From the NCBI GenBank assembly GCA_934621705.1, contig CAKTUP010000108.1:1-6761 (forward strand): a stretch of 6,761 bases of DNA, written 5' to 3'. Source of the DNA: an uncultured Petrimonas sp. Its GTDB lineage: Bacteria > Bacteroidota > Bacteroidia > Bacteroidales > Dysgonomonadaceae. Below are positions 1 through 6,197 of the stretch, piece by piece. The position numbers and the translations under genes are program-made. The notes under the pieces were generated by a model. It was not told where the DNA came from and did no database searches. It saw nothing but the letters and a program-made list of their open reading frames with translations. The stretch's first letter is position 1, and the number at the start of each line of letters is the position of its first letter.

Positions 1-827
1 TTTTTCTCCGGATTGTCGAGCAAAACAACACCTTCGGCTTTGGCAAAAGCTTCTCGTGCCTCTTCCACCGATACCGGCCTTTCCGTCTCGATCCAAATAG
101 CTTCGGAATGCGCGCGCAACACCGGAACGCGGATGCAGGTAGCGCTCACCTCGATATTGCTGTGCATGATCTTGCGCGTTTCGTTGAACATTTTCATCTC
201 CTCTTTGGTGTAGCCGTTTTCGGTAAACGAATCTACCTGCGGTATCAGATTGTAAGCCAGCTGATAGGCGAATTTCGAAACTGTCGGATTTTCTTTGTTA
301 ACCAATTGTTTGTGCTGTTCCAGCAGTTCGTCCATGGCAGCAGCGCCCGCGCCCGATGCCGCCTGATACGTGGACACGTGAACGCGTTTGATGTGCGAGA
401 TATCCTCAATGGCTTTCAGCGCCACAACCATTTGAATGGTAGTGCAATTGGGATTGGCAATAATGTTCCTCGGACGGTTCAATGCGTCTTCGGCATTTAC
501 TTCGGGCACCACCAGCGGAACATCGTCGTCCATGCGGAACGCGCTCGAATTGTCTATCATAATGGTTCCGTGTTTGGTAATGGTATCGGCAAACTCCAGC
601 GATGTTCCTCCGCCGGCCGAAACAAAAGCAATGTCAATTCCCTTGAAATCGTCGTTATGTTTGAGTTCTTTCACGGTAATTTTCTTACCGCGAAAAGTAT
701 ATGTTGATCCTGCGCTTCTCGCTGAACCGAAAAGAAACAGTTCATCCACAGGAAAATTTCTTGCATCAAGCACGCGGAGTAATTCCTGGCCTACGGCCCC
801 GCTTGTTCCAACAATCGCAATTTTCAT
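1..827 (-). CDS. asd: Aspartate-semialdehyde dehydrogenase, 3' end cut by window edge
   Basis: This enzyme makes L-aspartate 4-semialdehyde from aspartyl phosphate with NADPH, the branch point to lysine/diaminopimelate, threonine and methionine; it is cytosolic. The visible 275 codons start at ATG 827-825 and run off the left edge, so about 60 residues are missing against a usual length near 335-340. Seen directly: an N-terminal Rossmann nucleotide-binding motif GTSGAVG (residues 7-13, where many homologues have GATGxVG), the phosphate-binding stretch SSAFRM around Arg98, the catalytic cysteine Cys128 in NPNCTT, the [13 protein letters not shown] segment near 157-169, and the acid/base histidine His240 in [11 protein letters not shown]. 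The frame is uninterrupted. A TAnnTTTG promoter element lies 40 bases upstream, so the gene appears to be transcribed separately from the secreted-protein gene before it. Assignment is firm from the motifs. Confidence 0.96.
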   Translation of the reverse strand, partial: MKIAIVGTSGAVGQELLRVLDARNFPVDELFLFGSARSAGSTYTFRGKKITVKELKHNDDFKGIDIAFVSAGGGTSLEFADTITKHGTIMIDNSSAFRMDDDVPLVVPEVNAEDALNRPRNIIANPNCTTIQMVVALKAIEDISHIKRVHVSTYQAASGAGAAAMDELLEQHKQLVNKENPTVSKFAYQLAYNLIPQVDSFTENGYTKEEMKMFNETRKIMHSNIEVSATCIRVPVLRAHSEAIWIETERPVSVEEAREAFAKAEGVVLLDNPEK

Positions 828-866
828 TTTTGTAAATATTTTTTAATGTGATAAATAAACGGATGG

Positions 867-874
867 CAAAGGTA
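867..874 (-). promoter_or_regulatory. Bacteroidota -7 promoter element for asd
   Basis: On the minus strand the sequence reads TACCTTTG, an exact match to the TAnnTTTG -7 consensus, preceded by a T run. It lies 40 bases upstream of the asd ATG, placing the transcription start near 860 and leaving an AT-rich leader of about 30 bases. I see no convincing TTG at the -33 position, so only the -7 half is supported. Confidence 0.55.
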
Positions 875-939
875 TAAAAAAACTGCCATCTTTGATAACC
901 TGAAAAGCAAAAAGAAAGTAAATTTGAGGATTTTCGCGC

Positions 940-955
940 AAAAAGTACGCTTTTT
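940..955 (-). terminator. Possible weak terminator after the secreted-protein gene
   Basis: A perfect 6-base inverted repeat, AAAAAG and CTTTTT around a four-base loop, begins inside the TAA stop of the 954-1274 gene. On the minus strand the 3' arm ends in T residues, as in a short intrinsic terminator. The stem is nearly all A:T and could be chance in AT-rich spacer. It would separate this gene from asd, which has its own promoter. Confidence 0.3.
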
Positions 956-1274
956 ATTTTAAGAGTATCTTTTTGGCCAAATCGCCAATTCTTATGATGT
1001 AGTAGCCTTTTGGAAGATTAAGTTGATATTCGTTGGTTCCGGCCTTTATTTTTTGAGTGTAAACTTTTACGCCTACAATGCTGAAAACCTCGAGCACGGC
1101 ATCTTTAGGAAGATTTTCGATTACCAATCGGTTTTCGGCCAGTGTGATTTTTGTTTCGGGGACACTTTCTTCCATAACAACCCTGTTGTTCCGGTCTTGC
1201 GCGGAGATGCCGGCGAGTCCGAAACCAAACAAAAAACACGATATAAGCAGTGTTGTCAGGTAAAATTTTCTCAT
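954..1274 (-). CDS. Small secreted protein with a type IX-sorting-like C-terminal domain
   Basis: The 106-residue product has a clear signal peptide: MRKF, a hydrophobic core (about residues 5-21), and a probable cleavage after the ISA at 23-25. A short polar segment follows (residues 26-50), then a beta-rich module to the end: RLVIENLP, VLEVFSIVGVKVY, a KAGTNEYQLNLPKGYYIIRI stretch, and the terminal Lys-Ile-Leu-Leu-Lys. That order (strand, 'hydrophobic-Gly', 'LPKGYYIIRIG', basic C-terminus) resembles the type A sorting domain of the type IX secretion system. Nothing that looks like a cargo domain precedes it, so function is unknown; it may be a surface or periplasmic peptide. The start is ATG 1274-1272, after AAAAGGG. 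An in-frame TTG at 1295 would add seven residues, but it falls inside the -7 promoter box and is rejected. Stop is TAA. Domain kinship is inferred from sequence pattern only. Confidence 0.8.
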   Translation of the reverse strand: MRKFYLTTLLISCFLFGFGLAGISAQDRNNRVVMEESVPETKITLAENRLVIENLPKDAVLEVFSIVGVKVYTQKIKAGTNEYQLNLPKGYYIIRIGDLAKKILLK

Positions 1275-1292
1275 ACTAACCCTTTTACGACA

Positions 1293-1300
1293 CAAAAGTA
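1293..1300 (-). promoter_or_regulatory. -7 promoter element of the secreted-protein gene; decides its start codon
   Basis: The minus strand reads TACTTTTG, an exact TAnnTTTG match, 18 bases upstream of the ATG at 1274. A TTTG lies 15 bases further upstream, closer than the usual 19-21, so the -33 box is doubtful. Transcription would begin near 1286, inside the TTG-initiated extension of the reading frame, so only the ATG at 1274 can be the start of this transcript. Confidence 0.55.
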
Positions 1301-1374
1301 TGAAAAAAAGAACGACAAAGTGTTAATTTCGATATTTTTTAGCAGAAAAGACCGATTTTTCCACAATATTGCCC

Positions 1375-2289
1375 TCATAACTCAATCTTTAGTCCTTCGA
1401 CAGCTAAGTGGGTATTTTCGAAAACCGATCTGGCTTCATCCAACAATCGGGTTAATTCTGTATATCGCGACGAAAAATGACCGATAATCAGTTTTTTCAC
1501 GTTCGCGGCACGGGCAATTTCAGCCGCCTAGCGAGCCGTTGAATGAAACGTTTCCTGTGCTCTTAGGGCATCGGCTTCGGCGAAGGTGGCTTCGTGATAC
1601 AAAACATCGGCATTTCGGATGAAAGGGATAATTTCGGGAGAATAAGCCGTATCGGAACAATAAGCATATTTTCGGGATGGAGCGGGCGGTGTGGTAAGAA
1701 TCTCGTTCTTAATCAATTTACCGTCAAAGTCCACAAAATCGGCGCCCAATTTTATGTCCCGAATCTGACGAAAGGGAATGTTGTAAAAATCGATCATTTC
1801 GCGCTTGATGTGGCGTGGCGATTCTTTTTCTTCGAACAGGAATCCGTTGGTGAAAATTCTGTGTTTCAACGGAAACGAAAAAACACGAATAGAGTTATTT
1901 TCGAATATCTGTTGAAAATTGTGCGGTTCTAAAGGAATCAGATTTATTTTGTACGAAAACTGGTTTCCGAAGTATTTGATAAACGGATCGAGAAACAAAT
2001 CCATCTCCTTGTGCGCGTAAATATTCAGGTCGGCGGTTCTTCCCAGCAAACTCAGCGTGGCCAGTAACCCGGGAAGTCCGAAAACGTGATCGCCGTGCAG
2101 GTGCGAGATAAAGATGCTGTGCAGTTTGCTCATCCGCGCCTTATATTTTCGCATCTGGAGTTGTGTTCCCTCGCCACAATCGATCATAAACAGCTTTTCG
2201 TTTACATCTACCAACTGCGAAGACGGATTGTGAAGTGTGGTGGGCATGGCCGAACCGCAACCCAATATGGTTACCTGAAATTTTATCAT
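1375..2289 (-). pseudogene. rnz: Ribonuclease Z interrupted by an in-frame TAG at codon 254
   Basis: RNase Z is the zinc-dependent endonuclease that removes 3' trailers from tRNA precursors lacking CCA. The frame spans 304 codons from ATG 2289 to TGA at 1377-1375, the normal length of the short bacterial form. Seen directly: the metallo-beta-lactamase motif HLHGDH (His63, His65, Asp67, His68), His143 in PLKHRIFTNGF, Asp213 in YCSDT, HEATF at 232-236, and His249 in FHSTA. Codon 254 is TAG (1530-1528) where homologues normally have Gln after HSTA-R/x. The reading then continues AAEIARAANVKKLIIG, HFSSRY, TELTRLL and so on, with the last metal ligand His271. Stopped at the amber codon, the 253-residue product would lack that ligand and the C-terminal helix. 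There is no frameshift. The start is one base after the queE stop, so it is the last gene of the block. It could be a true nonsense mutation, a base-call error or a read-through codon; family identity is certain. Confidence 0.9.
1528..1530 (-). other. In-frame amber codon inside rnz
   Basis: The minus strand reads CGC TAG GCG, at a position where RNase Z family members usually carry glutamine. CAG to TAG is a single C-to-T transition on the coding strand. The 50 downstream codons keep family sequence, including GHFSSRY, and end at TGA 1377-1375. Confidence 0.93.
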
Positions 2290-2290
2290 T

Positions 2291-2872
2291 TTACCTTATC
2301 CCGATAAGCTTGTGCGTTTGCAAACTCAACGACCAAACCGGATTTTGCTTAATAAGTTCGATGCAATAATCCACATTTTCCGGAATAATTTGTAAGTCGT
2401 CAAAAATGGGACTGAGAAAGTATTTTTTTGTTTTCGGAAGAATGGAAATGTCGGGCAACGAGTCGCCTTTGGCAATCGGAAAACGCAGTTCGTCCACCTC
2501 AGGAATGAGCGTACGAACTTTCTCGAATTGCTGCTTGGGACTGCACGTGATGTAATCAATCCCTGCCGGAACGCGCCGGGTTCCGTTGGTTTCGATGGCT
2601 TGTTTGTATCCCTTTTCTTTGAAAAAAGCCACTGTTTCGTCTTTAAGCTGAAGCGTGGGTTCGCCGCCTGTCCAAATGATCCACTGGCAGGGATATTGCG
2701 ATATTTCGCTCACAATTTCATCGAGCGTCATTCTTTCTCCGGATTCGTACTCGGTGTCGCAAAAACTGCATGCCAGATTACATTTGGATAATCGGATAAA
2801 AATGGACGCTTCGCCCGTTCTGCCGCCTTCGCCCTGTAACGAATAAAATATTTCATTGACCGTCAGGTTCAT
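2291..2872 (-). CDS. queE: 7-carboxy-7-deazaguanine synthase (radical SAM)
   Basis: QueE rearranges 6-carboxytetrahydropterin to 7-carboxy-7-deazaguanine, the second committed step toward preQ0 and queuosine. It is a cytosolic radical S-adenosylmethionine enzyme. The 193-residue product shows FYSLQGEGGRTGEASIFIRL at 9-28, the iron-sulfur cysteines Cys31-x3-Cys35-x2-Cys38, the SAM-binding motif WTGGEPTLQ, ETNGT, a SPK segment, and the family C-terminus LSLQTHKLIGIR. The start is ATG 2872, directly before NLTVNEIFYS; a GTG nine codons upstream (2899) is in frame but adds residues that are not family-like. The first 20 bases overlap the end of queD, and the TAA stop is followed after one base by the rnz ATG, so coupling in both directions is likely. 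No frame damage is seen. Confidence 0.95.
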   Translation of the reverse strand: MNLTVNEIFYSLQGEGGRTGEASIFIRLSKCNLACSFCDTEYESGERMTLDEIVSEISQYPCQWIIWTGGEPTLQLKDETVAFFKEKGYKQAIETNGTRRVPAGIDYITCSPKQQFEKVRTLIPEVDELRFPIAKGDSLPDISILPKTKKYFLSPIFDDLQIIPENVDYCIELIKQNPVWSLSLQTHKLIGIR

Positions 2873-3218
2873 AAATAGCCGAAGTTTTTGGGGTTTCACT
2901 CACTTCCACGGCGTAAAGCTCGGGAAGCATCGGTTTAAAAATATCGAAAAACATGCGTGCCAGATTCTCGGCCGACGAGTTGAGCGGGTGCATAATATCG
3001 TTCAAATTACGATGATCGATATGCTCATCGATGTATTGTTTCACGATTTTCAGTTCGTTGTAATCTTTCACAAATCCCGTTTCATTCAGCTCTTTCGACC
3101 GAAGATGCACGGTAACCACGTAGTTGTGGCCGTGTAACCGGGTACACGGGTGGTCGTCGGGCAAACCGTGGAGCGAATGAGCGGCGGAAAATGCAAATTG
3201 TTTGCTTATTTTGTACAT
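2853..3218 (-). CDS. queD: 6-carboxy-5,6,7,8-tetrahydropterin synthase
   Basis: QueD converts 7,8-dihydroneopterin triphosphate to 6-carboxytetrahydropterin, the substrate of QueE encoded next. It belongs to the 6-pyruvoyltetrahydropterin synthase family. The 121-residue product matches the usual bacterial length. Seen directly: zinc ligands His14 (FSAAHSL), His29 and His31 (LHGHNY), the catalytic Cys25 in CTRLHGHNY, the DHRNLN segment at 68-73 with the Asp/His pair, PTSE-like SSAENLA near 81-87, and VSETPKTSAIY near the C-terminus. The start is ATG 3218 (MYKISKQFAFSAAH); a TTG ten codons upstream (3248) is in frame but adds an unlikely leader. It begins 60 bases after the EEP gene stops and overlaps queE by 20 bases. 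QueC, QueF and later queuosine genes are not in this window. Confidence 0.95.
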   Translation of the reverse strand: MYKISKQFAFSAAHSLHGLPDDHPCTRLHGHNYVVTVHLRSKELNETGFVKDYNELKIVKQYIDEHIDHRNLNDIMHPLNSSAENLARMFFDIFKPMLPELYAVEVSETPKTSAIYEPDGQ

Positions 3219-3278
3219 AGTTTTTTTGTAATACGAAGTTAGAAACAAAGAAATCAGAAAGAATAGACGGCGAACCGC

Positions 3279-4403
3279 TTATTCATCAATTTTCAGGAAC
3301 GTTGTCACCGGATAGTGATCGGAATAGCCCACTTTATCCACTTTGGCTTTGTAAACTTTCAGGTTGGGACTGTGCAAAATGTTGTCGATCCGAAACCAGA
3401 AGAAATCCTGATGATACGTGATGCCCGGCCCAAAGCCGGTGGAAGCAAAAGCATCTTCCATTCCATTTTTCATTTGCGCGTAAACGTACGAAATGGGCGT
3501 GTCGTTGAAATCGCCGCAGATAATGGTTCCGTCAACATCCAATTCCGAAAGATGATTTTTTACTTTCCGCACTTGCTCTGCGCGCATGCGATAAGCTCTT
3601 CCCAAACGAGAACGGATGTTGGATGTTACGTCTTCCAGATTCACCGCATCGCTGTTTTGGATGAAATCGCCGTACAGTTTTTTATCTTCGGCGCTTATGT
3701 TGTTGGATTCCAGGTGTACATTGGTGACGGCAATTTTTTTCCCGTTTACATCCACGGTGTAAACCGCGGCGCCGTTAAACGACGAATTGAAAATAATTTC
3801 GTGCGTTTTTTCGATGGGATACTTGGAAAAACAAGCCAACCCGAAAATATGATATTTGCCAGACGCTTCCAATGCCGTGGTTGATTGATAGGGATATTTG
3901 TTGAGAATGCGGTTTACATCGCGCTGCGATTTTATCGATTGTCCGGTTTTGCTGACCAAATATTCCTGCAGGCAAACGATATCGGCATCGGTTTCAACAA
4001 TATAATCGAGAATGGGATGTTCTTTGTCGTCCTTTTTGTTTTCGTTGATAAAGCCTTCCACGTTGTACGTGAGAATTTTCAGGCTGTTTTCGGGAACTTT
4101 CTCCGGAAAAAGATTCATCGGGAAAAAGGTGGTGATCGGGTTGTGGCACAAAATTAAAGACACCAGCGAAACAAGAGCCAGTTTCCATTTTTTGAACGAA
4201 ATCCACAAGAAAAGATACATCACATTGAGAAAGAAAATGAATCCAAACGCAATGCCGATGTACGAAAACAGATTGGTTTTTAGCGGCGAAACTCGCCACG
4301 ACAAAAACGAACTGAAAAGCAACAAAATAGCGATAATATTCGTTGCGAATATTATGTTTCTGACTATTCCCCGAAATACGGTTATTTTATTTTTTGCTGG
4401 CAT
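3279..4403 (-). CDS. Membrane-anchored endonuclease/exonuclease/phosphatase family protein
   Basis: The 374-residue protein has an N-terminal membrane part with three likely helices (about 15-34, 45-69 and 74-88) followed by an EEP (DNase I-like) domain from residue 107. Catalytic signatures are present in order: LTYNVEGF (Asn114), VCLQEY (Glu147), TNVHLES (His230), IICGDFNDTP (Asp298, Asn300), RIDNIL (Asp340) and YSDHYPV (Asp362, His363). The metal-dependent phosphodiesterase core therefore looks intact. Substrate cannot be read from sequence; EEP proteins cleave DNA, RNA, phosphoinositides, sphingomyelin or other phosphodiesters. The domain probably faces the periplasm or the cytoplasm, depending on helix count. 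The start is ATG 4403, which overlaps rhomboid 2 by 17 bases; a TTG codon directly before it is less likely. Stop is TAA. Function beyond the fold is unknown. Confidence 0.88.
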   Translation of the reverse strand: MPAKNKITVFRGIVRNIIFATNIIAILLLFSSFLSWRVSPLKTNLFSYIGIAFGFIFFLNVMYLFLWISFKKWKLALVSLVSLILCHNPITTFFPMNLFPEKVPENSLKILTYNVEGFINENKKDDKEHPILDYIVETDADIVCLQEYLVSKTGQSIKSQRDVNRILNKYPYQSTTALEASGKYHIFGLACFSKYPIEKTHEIIFNSSFNGAAVYTVDVNGKKIAVTNVHLESNNISAEDKKLYGDFIQNSDAVNLEDVTSNIRSRLGRAYRMRAEQVRKVKNHLSELDVDGTIICGDFNDTPISYVYAQMKNGMEDAFASTGFGPGITYHQDFFWFRIDNILHSPNLKVYKAKVDKVGYSDHYPVTTFLKIDE

Positions 4404-5274
4404 CAAACAACCTTTTTTTCTCTTCCGGCGACAGGTTACTGTATCCCGATTGTTTCAACTTGTCTAAAATAGCATCAATTTCTGCCTGTTCGCTGTGTTT
4501 GCGTTCGTTGTACTCCATATCGGTTTCCGCACAGCGATATTGTACTTTCAATCTGGTTTTTTTTCTTCTCGGCTTTGTCAGGTTTGCCAGTCCGTCCAGC
4601 ATCTTGCTTACCCACCCGGTTATATCGCGGCCTTTTTTGTATTGTGTGGCAAAAATATAGCCGATTATGGCGCCGCCGATGTGCGCCACGTGTCCGCCTT
4701 CGTTTGTTCCGCTTCCGAGCGAAAGAAAATCGAGCAGAAAAACCGCTACGGCAATATAAACAATCCGCACCTGCCCCAAAAGGAACAGGTTGAGATGGAC
4801 GTTCGGCCGATAAAAGGCTGCGCCCATCACAATAGCCATTACGGCAGCCGATGCTCCAATCATCCAGTTTGGACCTAAATCAATAAAATAAGGCACGGTG
4901 TTAAAAGCCAGCACGTACAAAAATGCGCCGCCCAATCCACCTAAAACGTACAGGCTTCCCAATGTGCGTCCGCTGAAATATTGCAGGAAAATCCTCCCGA
5001 ACCAATAGAGCCACAGCATATTGAAAAGCAAATGCCAAAACTGTTCGTGTACAAACATATACGTAAACGGCGTCCAAAAACGATGCAGCAACGGCGATAA
5101 CGCGGAAGGGACACCCAAAAACGTGATCAAATCGAAAGCATAAACATTGAATAAGGTGAAAAAAACCTTTATAACCTTGATTATGAGAAATACAACAATG
5201 TTGATGAAGAGAAATTTCACCAACACATCGCCGTTTTTGTATCTGTATTTTAAGCGGTCAATAATAGTTGCCAT
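4387..5274 (-). CDS. Rhomboid-family intramembrane serine protease (second of a tandem pair) with cytoplasmic tail
   Basis: Rhomboids cut transmembrane substrates within the membrane using a Ser-His dyad. The 295-residue protein has a hydrophobic first helix (about 18-42), then FTYMFVHEQFWHLLFNMLWL with His81 and Asn85 of the oxyanion region, the serine motif GASAAV (Ser142), and GGHVAHIGGAIIGY with the probable catalytic His198. The residue after the serine is Ala, whereas the family norm and the neighbouring copy have GASG. After the last helix (about 210) comes an 85-residue charged, soluble tail with a basic patch PRRKKTR (235-241) and two predicted helices ending EEKKRLFDASKK, of the kind often attached to Bacteroidota rhomboids. 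The ATG at 5274 overlaps the upstream rhomboid by 17 bases and the stop region overlaps the EEP start by 17. It is probably active but with altered specificity; an inactive homologue cannot be excluded. Confidence 0.9.
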   Translation of the reverse strand: MATIIDRLKYRYKNGDVLVKFLFINIVVFLIIKVIKVFFTLFNVYAFDLITFLGVPSALSPLLHRFWTPFTYMFVHEQFWHLLFNMLWLYWFGRIFLQYFSGRTLGSLYVLGGLGGAFLYVLAFNTVPYFIDLGPNWMIGASAAVMAIVMGAAFYRPNVHLNLFLLGQVRIVYIAVAVFLLDFLSLGSGTNEGGHVAHIGGAIIGYIFATQYKKGRDITGWVSKMLDGLANLTKPRRKKTRLKVQYRCAETDMEYNERKHSEQAEIDAILDKLKQSGYSNLSPEEKKRLFDASKK

Positions 5275-6019
5275 GCGCTTTATTTTTTTTCCTCCAATAC
5301 AAAATCATAAAGATACCGAACAGCATGCCGCCCAGGTGAGCGAAATGCGCCACGTTATCCCACGAGAAATTACTGATGCCGAAAATAAGCTCAAACACGC
5401 CGTATCCTATAACAAACCATTTTGCCTTGATGGGAAACGGAAACGGAATAATGAAAAGTTCGGCATTGGGAAACAGCATTCCAAACGCCAGCAAAATTCC
5501 AAAAACGGCTCCCGATGCACCAACCGTAACGGAGTTGAGTGCAATGTTCAATCCTCCCTGCGCGACGTTTATATAATTCATATTCTGCTGAAGAAGGTTG
5601 TAGCCTTGGGTGTACACTTCTTCAATGGCTTCAACAGACATACCGCTTTTGAATGACTGGATGCGAAAGAATGCAACCAAAATCTGCACTAATCCGGCGC
5701 CAATGCCGGTTACCATATAATAAGTGAGAAACCGCCGGGGGCCCCACACGTGCTCCAGCGTTCTCCCAAACATAAAAACGGCGAACATATTGAAAAAAAC
5801 GTGGGTGAACGAGCCGGTATCGTGCAGGAACATATAAGTTACGAGCTGATAAATCCGAAATCCGGGCGATTCCACGTAATGCAGTCCGAGTGTTTCCGTA
5901 AGGCTAACTCCTTGTCTTAAAAAAACAATTTGAGCCAACCATAAAATAACATTTATTATGATTATATTTAATGTCACGGGCGGAATGGATCCGCCAAATC
6001 CCGATCGAAAATTGTTCAT
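5258..6019 (-). CDS. Rhomboid-family intramembrane serine protease (first of a tandem pair)
   Basis: The 253-residue protein is a six-helix rhomboid with all dyad elements: SFTHVFFNMFAVFMFG with His73 and Asn77, the canonical serine motif GASGAVFGI (Ser169), and AHFAHLGGMLFG with His228. Helices are apparent near 16-34, 70-86, 97-118, 163-182, 200-217 and 222-241. Compared with its neighbour it has a longer loop between helices 3 and 4 (about 120-162: SFKSGMSVEAIEEVYTQGY and so on) and a very short basic C-terminus. It is the first gene of the minus-strand block, behind a -7 promoter element at 6043-6050, and it ends in TGA inside the start of the second rhomboid (17-base overlap). The start ATG at 6019 gives a short cytoplasmic N-terminus rich in Gly and Pro (GFGGSIPP), common in this family. 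Substrates are unknown. Confidence 0.94.
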   Translation of the reverse strand: MNNFRSGFGGSIPPVTLNIIIINVILWLAQIVFLRQGVSLTETLGLHYVESPGFRIYQLVTYMFLHDTGSFTHVFFNMFAVFMFGRTLEHVWGPRRFLTYYMVTGIGAGLVQILVAFFRIQSFKSGMSVEAIEEVYTQGYNLLQQNMNYINVAQGGLNIALNSVTVGASGAVFGILLAFGMLFPNAELFIIPFPFPIKAKWFVIGYGVFELIFGISNFSWDNVAHFAHLGGMLFGIFMILYWRKKNKAHGNYY

Positions 6020-6042
6020 AGTTGTTTTACAGAAATGAACGG

Positions 6043-6050
6043 CAAAAATA
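6043..6050 (-). promoter_or_regulatory. -7 promoter element of the rhomboid-to-rnz block
   Basis: The minus strand reads TATTTTTG, an exact TAnnTTTG match, 23 bases upstream of the first rhomboid ATG, so the 5' leader would be short (about 15-20 bases). No clear TTG is seen 19-21 bases further upstream. It lies about 105 bases from the divergent hup -7 box. It is the only good promoter match found for the six genes downstream. Confidence 0.5.
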
Positions 6051-6095
6051 CGTATATTTTCGTATTATGCGGATATTTTGGGGTATTATTCCCTT

Positions 6096-6150
6096 TTTTT
6101 AAATAAAATCAAATACTTTTTATCTTTTTTCTTGATTGTTTTTAAATAAA
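6096..6150. repeat. Pair of 12-base direct repeats before the hup promoter
   Basis: TTTTTAAATAAA occurs at 6096-6107 and again at 6139-6150, spaced 43 bases start to start, close to four helical turns. The second copy sits between the -33 and -7 boxes of hup. The sequence is low-complexity A+T, so chance is possible; it could also be a bendable or HU-preferred site. Confidence 0.35.
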
Positions 6151-6162
6151 CCATTATATTTG
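6132..6162 (+). promoter_or_regulatory. hup promoter (-33 TTG and -7 TATATTTG)
   Basis: TTG at 6132-6134 is separated by 20 bases from TATATTTG at 6155-6162. Both the element TAnnTTTG and the spacing agree with the Bacteroidota sigma factor consensus. Transcription should start near 6169, giving a leader of about 55 bases that is rich in A and T and lacks a Shine-Dalgarno sequence. This is the best two-part promoter in the window. Confidence 0.65.
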
Positions 6163-6185
6163 GCGCTAAAATGGGTGAAAACCTT

Positions 6186-6197
6186 AACATTAATGTT
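6186..6197. promoter_or_regulatory. 12-base perfect palindrome in the hup leader
   Basis: AACATTAATGTT is a perfect palindrome inside the predicted transcribed leader, about 24 bases downstream of the -7 box and 28 bases before the ATG. A second, looser inverted repeat follows (TTAAT at 6201-6205 and ATTAA at 6212-6216). A dyad of this size could be an operator for a dimeric repressor; no known regulator can be named. Confidence 0.35.

Noticed and set aside
108..707. Plus-strand open frame of 199 codons
   Set aside because: It lies antisense to asd, which has catalytic motifs and a continuous family-like frame. The predicted peptide shows no recognisable domain.
1023..1487. Plus-strand open frame of 154 codons
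   Set aside because: It spans the antisense of the secreted-protein gene, the spacer and the end of rnz, and has no domain-like features.
2873..2899. GTG-initiated extension of queE
   Set aside because: The nine extra residues are not family-like, and ATG 2872 directly precedes the conserved NEIFYSLQGEG start.
3219..3248. TTG-initiated extension of queD
   Set aside because: ATG 3218 gives the usual 121-residue protein starting just before the conserved FAFSAAH segment.
3264..3278. Small hairpin with a TTCG loop just after the EEP stop
   Set aside because: The stem is only three or four base pairs and no T run follows, so it is not a credible terminator.
3315..3884. Plus-strand open frame of 189 codons
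   Set aside because: It is antisense to the EEP gene; the frame is kept open by that gene's codon bias.
3994..4299. Alternative-frame minus-strand frames within the EEP gene
   Set aside because: They overlap the well-supported EEP frame and carry no motif.
6080..6100. GGGG/CCC hairpin followed by seven T on the plus strand
   Set aside because: The stem is about four base pairs, and no plus-strand gene ends upstream, so a terminator makes no sense here.
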